Shown one piece after another: positions 17,940 to 26,663 of a DNA stretch of 64,000 nucleotides. Made by a program: the position numbers and the translations under genes. The notes under the pieces were generated by a model. The model did not search any database and was not told where the DNA came from. It saw nothing but the letters and a program-made list of their open reading frames with translations. Position 1 is the stretch's first letter, and each line of letters starts with the position of its first letter. The DNA is taken from contig CAZFTJ010000007.1 in the NCBI GenBank assembly GCA_964521865.1, forward strand, positions 114,325 to 178,324, given 5' to 3'. Origin of the DNA: CAYSRJ01 sp964521865. GTDB taxonomy: Bacteria > Spirochaetota > B62-G9 > DRHN01.

Positions 17940-19658
17940 ATGAATAAACGGCGGCTGCTCATCTTCCCCTCTTTGGCTGTATTTCTTTTTGTATACTCGT
18001 CTTTCCCCGTTCACTGCCGGGCTGCGAAAAATTTACAATTTCTCGATTTTTTCGAATCGGACGCCCGGAATATCGTCTCTTCAATGACCGTCGAAGAAAA
18101 AATCGGGCAGATCCTTATTTTCGGCTTTCGGGGGTACAGTTTCGACGACAATCATACGGAATGGATGAGCTCCGGACGGCTCGGAAATATCAAGTTGTTC
18201 CTGCGAAATGTGCAGTCGCGGGAGCAGGTTCGAGAGCTTACAGACACCATTGAAAACCTCTGTGCAAGTACCAGGTTCAATATACCGCCGTTTGTCGCAA
18301 CCGACCTGGAGGGAGGGACGGTTAATCATATACGGGAATTGAATACTGCCATGGTTCCGTCCCCGGGTTTGCTCGGAGCGGCCGGAAATCCGGAATACTG
18401 CGGAGATTCGGCGCGGTTTATCGCATTGACCCTTCATGATCTGGGAATCAACATGAATTTCGCCCCGAGCGCGGATGTGCTGACGAATCCCGACAACAGG
18501 GTTATCGGGACCCGCTCCTACGGGAGTGACCCGGTGCAGGTGTACCGCATGGTCCGTGCGTTTATCGATGAACACAGGTCGTTCGGGATTCTTCCAACAG
18601 TCAAGCACTTTCCCGGACACGGCATGACCGATTTCGACAGCCACAGTCGATCCGGGATTGTCGAGACACCCCTGAACGAGCTGCAATGGATTCACATCGA
18701 GCCGTACCGGCTGCTCATTGAGGAGAATAAACTGGATGCGTGTATGGTTTCTCATATTATTTACAGGGAGATCGATCCACTCTTTTCAGCATCGTTCTCG
18801 CCGGATGTCATTACCGGACTGCTTCGAAATAAACTGGGCTACCGGGGTCTGGTGGTGACGGATGACCTGGAAATGGGCGGGTCGGTCAGCTATGCATCGG
18901 ATATTCTGAAGGCGTTTGTTCTCGCCTTCAGAGCGGGTAATGATCTCATGCTCGTCTCGCACGATATGGAGAAGCAGGAGCGGATAATCAATAATGCGGC
19001 CGCACTCTTTAAAAACGGTGTGCTCGATGAAGATGAGTTGAACCGGAGGGTGCTTCGAGTGCTGAAAATGAAAAAACGCTACCTTGTCAATTTTTATATC
19101 AGACAGGGAAGCAGCACCGTGCGCACGAGAATGACTGAGGAGGCGAGGCGCAGGGTTGAAACGGAAACAGGACAGGGTATAACGCTGCTTTCGTCAAGAA
19201 TCGGCATGTTTCCGCCCGGTTATTTTTTCAGGGCTTCGCTGGGGGGAGCGAAGGGGCTCGTGCTTTCACCGACAAGTCAGTTTGAAGAGCTGGCAATGCG
19301 ATATCTACCGGGCTGGGACATCGTAAACATCTACTATATGCCCAATAGAAGAAGAAACCTATACCGGCTCGAGCAGGTCGAAAAGAAGCTCGATGACTAT
19401 GATATCGTTGTTATCGGACTCGCCAATGAGCTGCAGGCGCCCTGGGCGACGGCGTGTGCGGAAAAGGGGATTCCGTTTGCCGTTCTTTCTGTGGACAATC
19501 CTTATGCGGCCCTCCCGTTTGCGACGGATGCCCTTTTTATAGCAGCTTCGTACAGCCCGTACAGCCCTTCGATTGAGGCGCTCTTCGAGGCGGTATTCGC
19601 GACAGGGCGATTCCCGGGCCGCTTTCCGTACCTCTACAGCGGGGGAACGGATGAATAG
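17940..19658 (+). CDS. Glycoside hydrolase family 3, beta-N-acetylhexosaminidase-like
   Basis: A 572-residue protein with an N-terminal signal-like segment (about 5-27), a GH3 barrel (about 45-385) and a C-terminal alpha/beta domain. NagZ-type landmarks are NFAPSADVLTNPDNRVIGTRSYG, KHFPGHGMTDFDSHS (the His/Asp acid-base dyad) and VTDDLEMGG (nucleophile Asp). It would release beta-linked N-acetylglucosamine from muropeptides or chitin fragments; the signal segment puts it outside the cytoplasm, unlike cytoplasmic NagZ. No other aminosugar gene is adjacent. Confidence 0.88.
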   Translation: MNKRRLLIFPSLAVFLFVYSSFPVHCRAAKNLQFLDFFESDARNIVSSMTVEEKIGQILIFGFRGYSFDDNHTEWMSSGRLGNIKLFLRNVQSREQVRELTDTIENLCASTRFNIPPFVATDLEGGTVNHIRELNTAMVPSPGLLGAAGNPEYCGDSARFIALTLHDLGINMNFAPSADVLTNPDNRVIGTRSYGSDPVQVYRMVRAFIDEHRSFGILPTVKHFPGHGMTDFDSHSRSGIVETPLNELQWIHIEPYRLLIEENKLDACMVSHIIYREIDPLFSASFSPDVITGLLRNKLGYRGLVVTDDLEMGGSVSYASDILKAFVLAFRAGNDLMLVSHDMEKQERIINNAAALFKNGVLDEDELNRRVLRVLKMKKRYLVNFYIRQGSSTVRTRMTEEARRRVETETGQGITLLSSRIGMFPPGYFFRASLGGAKGLVLSPTSQFEELAMRYLPGWDIVNIYYMPNRRRNLYRLEQVEKKLDDYDIVVIGLANELQAPWATACAEKGIPFAVLSVDNPYAALPFATDALFIAASYSPYSPSIEALFEAVFATGRFPGRFPYLYSGGTDE

Positions 19659-19773
19659 TATTCGCCGAATGGATGCTGCTCCGTATCGATTTTCGCATGG
19701 GCGGACAGGAGCCTGTATTCCGAACGGCCTGAGGCACAACGCCTGGTGCGGAATCAGCGCATTGAGATAGTTC

Positions 19774-19802
19774 TTGACAGCAGTAATTTTTTAGTATCTA
19801 GT
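19774..19802 (+). promoter_or_regulatory. Possible promoter of the polyamine-type ABC operon
   Basis: A perfect TTGACA (19774-19779), a 17-base spacer and TCTAGT (19797-19802). The -10 box is a moderate match. A start near 19809 would place the structured leader that follows at the very 5' end of the message. Confidence 0.4.
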
Positions 19803-19813
19803 AAACCAATCCC

Positions 19814-19910
19814 TCCCGGGATTCGAAAGATAAAAAGACTGCTCGCAAATCGCAGCAATGAGCGGGACCGCTTCGGTTCCGGGTTTCGAGCCGTATTTAA
19901 CCGCCCGGGA
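19814..19910 (+). ncRNA. Structured leader candidate upstream of the solute-binding protein gene
   Basis: TCCCGGG (19814-19820) can pair with CCCGGGA (19904-19910), closing a domain that contains GCTC/GAGC (19841-19844 with 19860-19863) and GGGACCG/CGGTTCC (19864-19870 with 19874-19880). CGGTT (19874-19878) can alternatively pair with AACCG (19899-19903), so two exclusive folds exist. It ends about 96 bases before the start codon. It fits no riboswitch class I know. Short stems at this G+C can arise by chance. Confidence 0.35.
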
Positions 19911-20006
19911 AGTTTTAACAGTATGGGCAGAAAGGAGGTGAGTGCCGTTCGCTAGCAGGTCGTTTATCTATGAAAACTAATTATTTATGAAAAGGAGGCT
20001 TTACAG

Positions 20007-21149
20007 ATGTCGGGAAACAGTAGAAAAAGAATCATGTTTATCGTGGCACTTTCAACGATTGTTCTCCTCTGCGGGTTGTTGATTTTTGCGGGGGGGAAGA
20101 AAGAGAAGGGGAAACCGACCCTCAGTATCATCTGCTTTCAGGGCTATGCCGAACCTGCCTGGGTAAAACCCTTTGAGGAAGAGAACAACTGCGAGGTGAA
20201 GGTCACCTATATCGGAACCGTCGATGAATGTTTTACCAAAACCAAGGCTGCACCGGATGAATACAACATCGTCTCCAACGATTCCGGCCGTGTAAAGATG
20301 TACTACGACGCCGGGCTGATCCAGCCAATAGACACTTCGAAATTGACGAATTACGGTAAGGTGGGCAAGTTTTTTCGGGAGCACCCCTATGCGGAGGTGG
20401 AGCCGGGAAAGAAATTTCATGTGCCGATTACATGGGGAACGCAGACCATCACAATAAATACCTCGAAGGTTCCGGCGGATATGCTCAGGCCTTATTTGAG
20501 CGCGGATGGAAAAACCGTGTCTTTGGACATCCTCACCGCTCCTGAGGCGAAGGGGTATACGGCGTTTTTCGACGAATCAACCAATGTGACGCAGATTGCC
20601 GCCATTCATCTGGGAATAAAGACCCCCACACAGTTCGCCCCCGGAGATTGGGATAGAGTCGAACAGCGCCTGCTGGAGTGGAAGAGAAATGCCCGTACAT
20701 TTACCACAGGCCTCGATTCCGAATTTGCCGTGATGTCGGGTGAGGATGCCTATATCCTGCTCGGCGGAAACGACGCTCTGCTCAACATCAAGTTCGAAGA
20801 GGCGGGTATACGCGACAAGTTTACCCAGTATCCGATGACTCAAGGAACGATCTGCTGGATAGACGGCTGGGTGATTACAAAACCCACCACCGGCGCTTCA
20901 CTCGAGCTCGCGCACAAGTACATCGATTACATGATAGGTGATGAGGGACAGGCCCAGCTCGCGAAGCTCGTCGGTTTCGGTATCGTCAATGTGGGAGGCA
21001 AGTATGCCTACAACCCGGTTGCACTTGACGCATGCTGGTGGTACGGTATGGATGTATCGGACGTACCTTTTCCGCTCTATGTAATGACGGCAGAAGAGGA
21101 CCCGGCCAGGCGTGTTGAGTTGTGGAACAAGGTAAAGGCAACACCGTGA
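20007..21149 (+). CDS. ABC transporter solute-binding protein, spermidine/putrescine type
   Basis: A 380-residue periplasmic binding protein with a signal segment (about 8-30), a short Gly/Lys-rich linker (GGKKEKGKPT) and a PotD/PotF-like fold. It is the first gene of a four-gene transporter operon (binding protein, ATPase, two permeases) followed by an isomerase-like gene. AAAAGGAGG lies seven bases before the ATG. The acidic pocket residues that hold polyamines cannot be confirmed by eye, and the partner isomerase argues that the ligand may be sugar-like. A 425-base gap with a long inverted repeat follows it. Confidence 0.88.
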   Translation: MSGNSRKRIMFIVALSTIVLLCGLLIFAGGKKEKGKPTLSIICFQGYAEPAWVKPFEEENNCEVKVTYIGTVDECFTKTKAAPDEYNIVSNDSGRVKMYYDAGLIQPIDTSKLTNYGKVGKFFREHPYAEVEPGKKFHVPITWGTQTITINTSKVPADMLRPYLSADGKTVSLDILTAPEAKGYTAFFDESTNVTQIAAIHLGIKTPTQFAPGDWDRVEQRLLEWKRNARTFTTGLDSEFAVMSGEDAYILLGGNDALLNIKFEEAGIRDKFTQYPMTQGTICWIDGWVITKPTTGASLELAHKYIDYMIGDEGQAQLAKLVGFGIVNVGGKYAYNPVALDACWWYGMDVSDVPFPLYVMTAEEDPARRVELWNKVKATP

Positions 21150-21168
21150 GAGTCGAGTAATTGATTGA

Positions 21169-21276
21169 CCGGAGCAGAACCGGAGGTTTACGCCGATTCT
21201 GCCGAACTCAAATGCTACAACATCCATCTATCGAGGGAAATACTCTATTTGTGAAGGCAGACCGGTTCTGCTCCGG
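21169..21276 (+). repeat. 15-base perfect inverted repeat inside the ABC operon
   Basis: CCGGAGCAGAACCGG (21169-21183) is exactly complementary to CCGGTTCTGCTCCGG (21262-21276), with 78 bases between. The pair would form a stable long-range hairpin in the message between the binding-protein and ATPase genes. There is no T-tract after it, so it is more likely an mRNA-stability or processing element than a terminator. Confidence 0.7.
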
Positions 21277-21538
21277 AAACCTCGCACCAAAATCAGGCGG
21301 TATATTTGTAATATTTCAGGAAACCGTTATCCGGATATTTTCTGGATATTCTCTAAGGCCCGCGGATCGACGATGGTTGAGGCGGGCGTGCCCGCCGGCC
21401 GGCATCCGATGCATCCGTTTTTCCCCCATGTGCAGCCGAGCAGGCTGTACCATGTGCAGCATGACGAGCCGGATTCAGCTACCGCATACCGGATACATAC
21501 ATTCGGCCGACTACATACATATCGGATGAATCAATTGA

Positions 21539-21555
21539 GCCGACCCCGGGTCGGC
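21539..21555 (+). repeat. 7-base-arm hairpin just before the ATPase gene
   Basis: GCCGACC and GGTCGGC flank a three-base loop, 20 bases before the ATG. It could present or mask the weak CGGAG ribosome site of the ATPase gene. With the repeat upstream, it fills the otherwise empty 425-base gap, in which I see no gene. Confidence 0.5.
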
Positions 21556-21574
21556 CGAGCAAACGGAGCGCCAT

Positions 21575-22702
21575 ATGCCGAGTAATGAAACAGCTGCAAT
21601 AACACTGCAGAATCTGACCAAAAGGTTCGATGAAGTTGTAGCGGTTAATAATTTTAACGTTGAAATTGAAAAGGGTGAGTTTTTCTCCCTTCTCGGTCCG
21701 TCCGGATGCGGGAAGACGACGACGCTGCGCGTTATTGCCGGTTTAGAGACGCCCACAGAGGGGCTTGTTCTGCTCGAAAATCGGGATGTGACAAAGATAC
21801 AGGCCTATCGGCGAAATGTGAATACCGTGTTTCAGGATTATGCGCTTTTTCCGCACATGAATGTCAAAAAGAATATCTACTTCCCCCTGAAGATGAAAAA
21901 GATACCGCTTGCCGCTGCGGAGCCGAAGATTCGGAGAGTATTGAAGCTCGTCAACATGGAAGGTTTCGGAGCACGGCTCCCGCAGCAGCTCTCGGGCGGT
22001 CAGCGCCAGAGAATCGCCCTTGCACGCTCACTCGTAAACGAGCCCGCAGCCCTGCTCCTCGACGAGCCGCTCGGCGCTCTTGACTTCAAGCTTCGAGTTG
22101 CCATGCAGAAGGTGCTCAAGGATATACAGAGAAACGTCGGTATCACCTTTGTATACGTAACTCATGACCAGACGGAAGCGATGACCATGAGTGACAGGAT
22201 AGCCGTGATGAAGGACGGTCTCGTGCATCAGATAGGCACACCTGACGAAATATACAATGACCCAGCAACCGCGTTTGTCGCTTCCTTTATCGGCGATATG
22301 AATTTCCTGAGCGGCTCAATGCTCACCACAAACGAGGGAAGGGGAAAAGCCGCAGTATCGGGCCGAACCATACAGACGAGAAAACCGGTAAAGATACCGG
22401 TCAGGGGGGACGAGGTCCTTCTGTGCATACGGTCCGAGCGGGTTTTGATAAGCCCCAAAAACCAAGAGGTTGAAAATATAATAGAGTCGAAGCTCGAGCG
22501 GATTGTTTTCCGGGGCACCGATTATGAAGCAACCTGCGTGTTCGATGATTCCGAGATTCGCGCAGTTGTGGGTGCAACGGCATGGGACCATTCGCTGAAA
22601 GAGGGAAATACTGTTCACGTGGGATTCAATGCCGCTGACGTCGTCGTTTTTCCCCGTGAAGAAGAAAAGGATATCATCAAATACAGTGTGGAGGCGGTAT
22701 AG
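21575..22702 (+). CDS. ABC transporter ATP-binding protein, PotA-like
   Basis: A 375-residue ATPase with Walker A GPSGCGKTTT (41-50), Q-loop in FQDYALFPHM, signature LSGGQRQR, Walker B ALLLDEP and H-loop VTHDQTEAMTMSD, followed by a C-terminal TOBE domain (about 245-375). This is the usual PotA/CysA/MalK-type arrangement for an importer. It is followed seven bases later by the first permease gene. Confidence 0.93.
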   Translation: MPSNETAAITLQNLTKRFDEVVAVNNFNVEIEKGEFFSLLGPSGCGKTTTLRVIAGLETPTEGLVLLENRDVTKIQAYRRNVNTVFQDYALFPHMNVKKNIYFPLKMKKIPLAAAEPKIRRVLKLVNMEGFGARLPQQLSGGQRQRIALARSLVNEPAALLLDEPLGALDFKLRVAMQKVLKDIQRNVGITFVYVTHDQTEAMTMSDRIAVMKDGLVHQIGTPDEIYNDPATAFVASFIGDMNFLSGSMLTTNEGRGKAAVSGRTIQTRKPVKIPVRGDEVLLCIRSERVLISPKNQEVENIIESKLERIVFRGTDYEATCVFDDSEIRAVVGATAWDHSLKEGNTVHVGFNAADVVVFPREEEKDIIKYSVEAV

Positions 22703-22708
22703 AGCGTC

Positions 22709-23581
22709 ATGGATAAAAAAAAGCGCCGTTTTGACGACCCGAAATCTTATATCAGGGGGATATCGATTATTGTATGGCTGCTTTTTCTCGTTGTGGTGCC
22801 GCTTATATTCACCTTTACCATGAGCTTTTACCGGAGCAAGGGACTGGTGCTGGAAAAGACCTTTACACTGGACAACTATATACTCTTTTTCACCGACCCG
22901 ATTTACTCACGCATTCTTTTGAAAAGTCTTCGATTGGCGCTCGGAGTATCGATACTTTCCCTTGCGACAGCGTACCCCCTCGCATACATGGTATCATTTA
23001 AAATGGTCCGCGGCAGAAATCTGCTCTTTATGATGTGCATCATCCCGCTCTGGGTAAGCTACCTGGTTAGGATTATCGCCTGGCGTTCTATACTGGGAAA
23101 CAGGGGTGTGATAAATTCGGCTTTGATGGCAGTTGGAATTATAAAAGAACCGCTTCAAATTTTTCTCTACAACAGATTCGCCATTGCCATTACCCTTACC
23201 TACATATGCATCCCCTTTGTTTTTATCCCCGTATACACGGCGCTTGAAAAGATACCGAATAATATTCTCAACGCAGCGAGCGATCTGGGGGCCAATGAAT
23301 TTCACTCGTTCGTCAATGTTGTCCTGCCGCTCTCGTTGCCCGGCCTCATTACTGGATTTATATTTTCGTTCATTATCGCGCTCGGTGACTACATTATTCC
23401 ACTACAGCTCGGCGGCACACAGGGTATCATGTTCGGCAATCTCATATGGAGCCAGTTCGGATTCGCGTTCAACTGGCCGTTCGGCGCCGCGCTCGGGTTC
23501 GTGCTTTTCGTCATATCGATTACCATACTCGGACTAACGGCGAAGTTCGGATCGACGGAGGGGGGTTTTCTCAGTGAGTAG
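22709..23581 (+). CDS. ABC transporter permease, PotB-like
   Basis: A 290-residue inner-membrane permease with six predicted helices and the EAA-like loop AASDLGANEFHSFVNVVLPLSLPG that contacts the ATPase. The N-terminus is basic (MDKKKRRFDDPKS), keeping it in the cytoplasm. It overlaps the next permease gene by eight bases. Confidence 0.92.
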   Translation: MDKKKRRFDDPKSYIRGISIIVWLLFLVVVPLIFTFTMSFYRSKGLVLEKTFTLDNYILFFTDPIYSRILLKSLRLALGVSILSLATAYPLAYMVSFKMVRGRNLLFMMCIIPLWVSYLVRIIAWRSILGNRGVINSALMAVGIIKEPLQIFLYNRFAIAITLTYICIPFVFIPVYTALEKIPNNILNAASDLGANEFHSFVNVVLPLSLPGLITGFIFSFIIALGDYIIPLQLGGTQGIMFGNLIWSQFGFAFNWPFGAALGFVLFVISITILGLTAKFGSTEGGFLSE

Positions 23582-24392
23582 CACCGGCACTATTACGAGA
23601 CTTGAAAAAAGAGGTATCGGTCTGAAACTCTATGGAGCACTGATCTTTTCATTCCTGTATCTTCCCCTGTTCGTTGTTCTCGTGTTTTCTTTCAGCCCTA
23701 CAAAAACGATTGTCGGGATGTCGGGTGTAACCACCAAATGGTACACGGAGCTGATTCATGACAGAGAGCTTTTGAAAGCCCTCCTTCACTCATTCGAAGT
23801 CGGAGTGGGCGCGGTTTTTATCGCCCTTATATTCGGTACTTCCGGAGCCTTCTTTATTACGAAGGTGCGCTTTCCCGGAAAAGGGGTGTTTCGGGCCCTT
23901 GTCATGCTGCCTTTCGTGCTTCCCGGTATAATCATGGGCCTTACCCTTTTGATTTTCATAAAGAATCTCAACATTCCTCTTTCTATGCTCACCATACTGA
24001 TGGGGCACGTATCTTTTACCACTCCGATTGTTGTGTTTCAGGTCTCGAGCAGGATACAGCGAATGGGTCCGAATTATCAATACGCTGCGCAGGATCTGGG
24101 CGCTTCGCCCTTCAAGACCTTCTGGTATGTCACACTCCCGATGATTCGTACGGCGCTCATCGGCGCTGCCCTGCTTGCCTTTACCGTGTCTTTCGATGAG
24201 ATCGTCATCTCCTATTTTCTCACCGGGACATGGATGACGCTGCCGGTGTACCTCTACGGTATGCTCAGGTTCGGGCTTTCGCCGAAGGTGTACGCTGTTT
24301 CGGGGCTTATACTGGTGTTTTCACTCTCCCTCATACTGCTGATGACCAGGTATATCGGCAGGTCCTCGGAAGAGGGCCGAGTGAAACGATAG
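23574..24392 (+). CDS. ABC transporter permease, PotC-like
   Basis: A 272-residue permease with six helices and the EAA-like loop AAQDLGASPFKTFWYVTLPMIR. It starts with GTG inside the end of the PotB-like gene, behind GGAGGGGGG, so translation is coupled. Together with its two neighbours it forms one importer of the spermidine/putrescine class. Confidence 0.92.
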   Translation: MSSTGTITRLEKRGIGLKLYGALIFSFLYLPLFVVLVFSFSPTKTIVGMSGVTTKWYTELIHDRELLKALLHSFEVGVGAVFIALIFGTSGAFFITKVRFPGKGVFRALVMLPFVLPGIIMGLTLLIFIKNLNIPLSMLTILMGHVSFTTPIVVFQVSSRIQRMGPNYQYAAQDLGASPFKTFWYVTLPMIRTALIGAALLAFTVSFDEIVISYFLTGTWMTLPVYLYGMLRFGLSPKVYAVSGLILVFSLSLILLMTRYIGRSSEEGRVKR

Positions 24393-24450
24393 GAAAACGT
24401 GCGATTGCATTTCTGATGTTAAAAAAACCAATACACAGAGAGGGAGCGTT

Positions 24451-25887
24451 ATGCAAACAAACAAAAAACCCAGGGTAGGGCTCTTCGCGGGAGGGATCGA
24501 GCAGTACTGGACCGAGTGCGGCATGGACGAGCTTCCCTCTGCCATGGAACGGGATATACTGAGACTGAAGGAGCGGCTTGAAGAGAAATGTGAGGTGCTG
24601 TATCCCTTTTTGATAAAAAACGAGTCTGACGCGAAAAAAGCGGGGAGGATCTTTCTCGAAAACAGGGTCGATATGGTGTTGATGTACCATGCCACATACA
24701 TTGACGATATGATGACTGTCGCATTAATTGACGAGATCAGGGGCATCTTCCCCGTCTTATTTCTCTCCCAGGGGCTTTCCGGTATTCCGGACGGCTTTTC
24801 CCTGACAGAGTCCGGAACCTGCTGGGGTGTGAACAGTGCCGTCCAGCTTCCGAGCAGTTTCAAGCGGCTCTGGAAGAAGTTTAATTTCGGCTTTGTTTTC
24901 GGTCACATTGAAAACGACGATGCTGTCGAGGAGATCGCACGCTACGCGATCGCTGCAAAATGCGTGAATGGTCTTAGGGGCAGGGTGGTCGGTTTTCTCC
25001 CTCATCGAAGCGCCGGAGTGCCGATGTACGATACTTTTCCCGACGAGGCCCGTATGATGGGACAGACCGGTATCAAGCTTCGATTCCTCTATATCAACGA
25101 TCTTCTCGAGAAGATGAGAGAGGTCAGCGACTGTGATGCGGAAAGACTCACGGGTGAGCTCTTTGTGCAGTGTGAAATTATAGAACCGACGAAGGAGGAG
25201 GTGGCGCTCTCCGCACGGCAGGCGCTGGCGCTCGAACGGCTGGTCGCAGAAAAAGGTATCGATGCGCTTGCAATCGACATGTTTCCCGGGCTCACACCGA
25301 TATGCGGAATGATTCCCTGCGTGGGCATGGCGAGACTGATCGACAAGGGCGTGGTAGTGGCAGCCGAGGGTGACCTGTCGGTCTCTGTTGCGGGGCTCAT
25401 CATCAAGCAGCTTTGCGGAAGACCCGTTCATTTCTGGGAGCATTTGATGTTTGATGAGGAGAAAAACTGGATACTCGGCGGACATGAGGGGGGGAGCGCA
25501 GGGTTCGGCATGGCGAAAAAGGGCACGAAGCCGAAGCTGAGGAACACCCAGTACCTGAATTTCGGCAAAATTTCCGGAGCGCCATTCAACGGAGTTCTGC
25601 CGGAATTTATAACCGATCCCGGCCCGGCGAACATGCTCACTCTTTTCAGGGGAGAAGAGGGGTATGAGATGCGGCTTGCCCGGGGCGAATCGGTCGACAC
25701 GCACCCGCGTGAGGTGCACTTCGAGCATACGATCTTTAAACCGAATATACCGCTGAAAGAGTATTTCAGCCGTCTTGCGGAGCTCGGCGTGTGTCATCAC
25801 TTCGCCCTGGTTCATCAGGATATCAGCAGAGAGATACAAAAGGCGGCGAACGTTTTACGGATGAAGATCGAATACCTCACCGATTGA
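24451..25887 (+). CDS. L-fucose/L-arabinose isomerase-family protein
   Basis: A 478-residue protein whose N-terminus (RVGLFAGGIEQYW) and C-terminal part (AAEGDLSVSVAGLIIKQLCGRP, then a His-rich stretch near DTHPREVHFEHT) resemble the FucI/AraA fold of aldose-ketose isomerases. Acidic and His residues that could bind Mn2+ are present (E in AEGD, H in HEGG and VHFEH). It is the last gene of the ABC operon, 58 bases after the second permease. The imported ligand may therefore be a sugar or sugar-like acid rather than a polyamine; the reaction is not known. Confidence 0.75.
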   Translation: MQTNKKPRVGLFAGGIEQYWTECGMDELPSAMERDILRLKERLEEKCEVLYPFLIKNESDAKKAGRIFLENRVDMVLMYHATYIDDMMTVALIDEIRGIFPVLFLSQGLSGIPDGFSLTESGTCWGVNSAVQLPSSFKRLWKKFNFGFVFGHIENDDAVEEIARYAIAAKCVNGLRGRVVGFLPHRSAGVPMYDTFPDEARMMGQTGIKLRFLYINDLLEKMREVSDCDAERLTGELFVQCEIIEPTKEEVALSARQALALERLVAEKGIDALAIDMFPGLTPICGMIPCVGMARLIDKGVVVAAEGDLSVSVAGLIIKQLCGRPVHFWEHLMFDEEKNWILGGHEGGSAGFGMAKKGTKPKLRNTQYLNFGKISGAPFNGVLPEFITDPGPANMLTLFRGEEGYEMRLARGESVDTHPREVHFEHTIFKPNIPLKEYFSRLAELGVCHHFALVHQDISREIQKAANVLRMKIEYLTD

Positions 25888-26010
25888 GATGGTGAAAAAT
25901 CTACTGTCGGAGACGGTTGCCGGTAGTCAATCTGATTTTGCGCTGAATCCACATACATGATGCATAGGTAATAACAATCGCCGGCAACGGATCATGTCGC
26001 AGTACATCGA

Positions 26011-26652
26011 TCAGGCTTCTTCGTTGAAAATGACGACGGCCTTCTTTATATCCCACAGCGGTTCCAGTCTCTCTATAATCTCCTCCCGTATACTGGGCGC
26101 GAACTGATGGTCGCTGTCGAGTGCCAAGCAGATAGTCACGACGCCGTCTTTCAGCTCTATCTTTTTGATGAAATTGACCTTCATCACATCGAAACCGGTA
26201 AGCGGGTTTATGACCCGTTTCAGCCTCTTTCTGATGATATCCATATCCGTGGGTTTTTTATCCTTCAACAGCCCCATTTTATGTTTGTAGTTCTCTATTG
26301 CGGTTTTGAGAGCATCGACGGCAAGGACGGCACAGTGCACTTTGGCAGGTGGAAGTCCTCCGAGTTTTTTCGCTGCTTCCTTCCAGGTAATTTTCTTCGC
26401 CTCCTCGAGGTCTTTATGTTTTGCAAGCTCGGTAATGATGGAGGCGGTTGCGATGTTCGACGCACACCCGTAGGATTTTAACTTTATGTCTGCAATCGAT
26501 TTCGTTTCGGGATCGATTTTGAGGTACAGCTTTACCATATCCCCGCATGCAGGCGAGCCCTCGGTGGCTACCGCATCGGCATCATCGATCGCTCCGGCGT
26601 TTTTCGGGTGCATGAAATATTCGATAACCTTTTCAGAATAGGGAAGACCCAT
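26011..26652 (-). CDS. IscU-type Fe-S scaffold fused to a MIP18-like domain
   Basis: A 213-residue protein. Residues 1-125 form an IscU/NifU-N scaffold with all three cluster cysteines (Cys36 in PACGD, Cys63 in YGCASN, Cys107 in KVHCAVL) and the stabilising Asp38. Residues 137-210 resemble a MIP18/DUF59 domain (VINPLTGFDVMKVNFIK, then a strand-helix-strand end) instead of the CxxC NifU-C domain normally seen. It would assemble a cluster and hand it on. It is the last gene of the Rrf2-controlled operon, 11 bases after the chimeric desulfurase. Confidence 0.8.
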   Translation of the reverse strand: MGLPYSEKVIEYFMHPKNAGAIDDADAVATEGSPACGDMVKLYLKIDPETKSIADIKLKSYGCASNIATASIITELAKHKDLEEAKKITWKEAAKKLGGLPPAKVHCAVLAVDALKTAIENYKHKMGLLKDKKPTDMDIIRKRLKRVINPLTGFDVMKVNFIKKIELKDGVVTICLALDSDHQFAPSIREEIIERLEPLWDIKKAVVIFNEEA

Positions 26653-26663
26653 AAAAAATCTCC

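Noticed and set aside
19803..19920. Match of the ABC-operon leader to guanidine, glycine, TPP, SAM, purine, lysine or c-di-GMP riboswitches
   Set aside because: None of the conserved core sequences of these classes is present.
24757..25839. A 360-codon open frame antisense to the isomerase-like gene
   Set aside because: Long but composed as a mirror of the plus-strand gene; no motif, and its start has no ribosome site.
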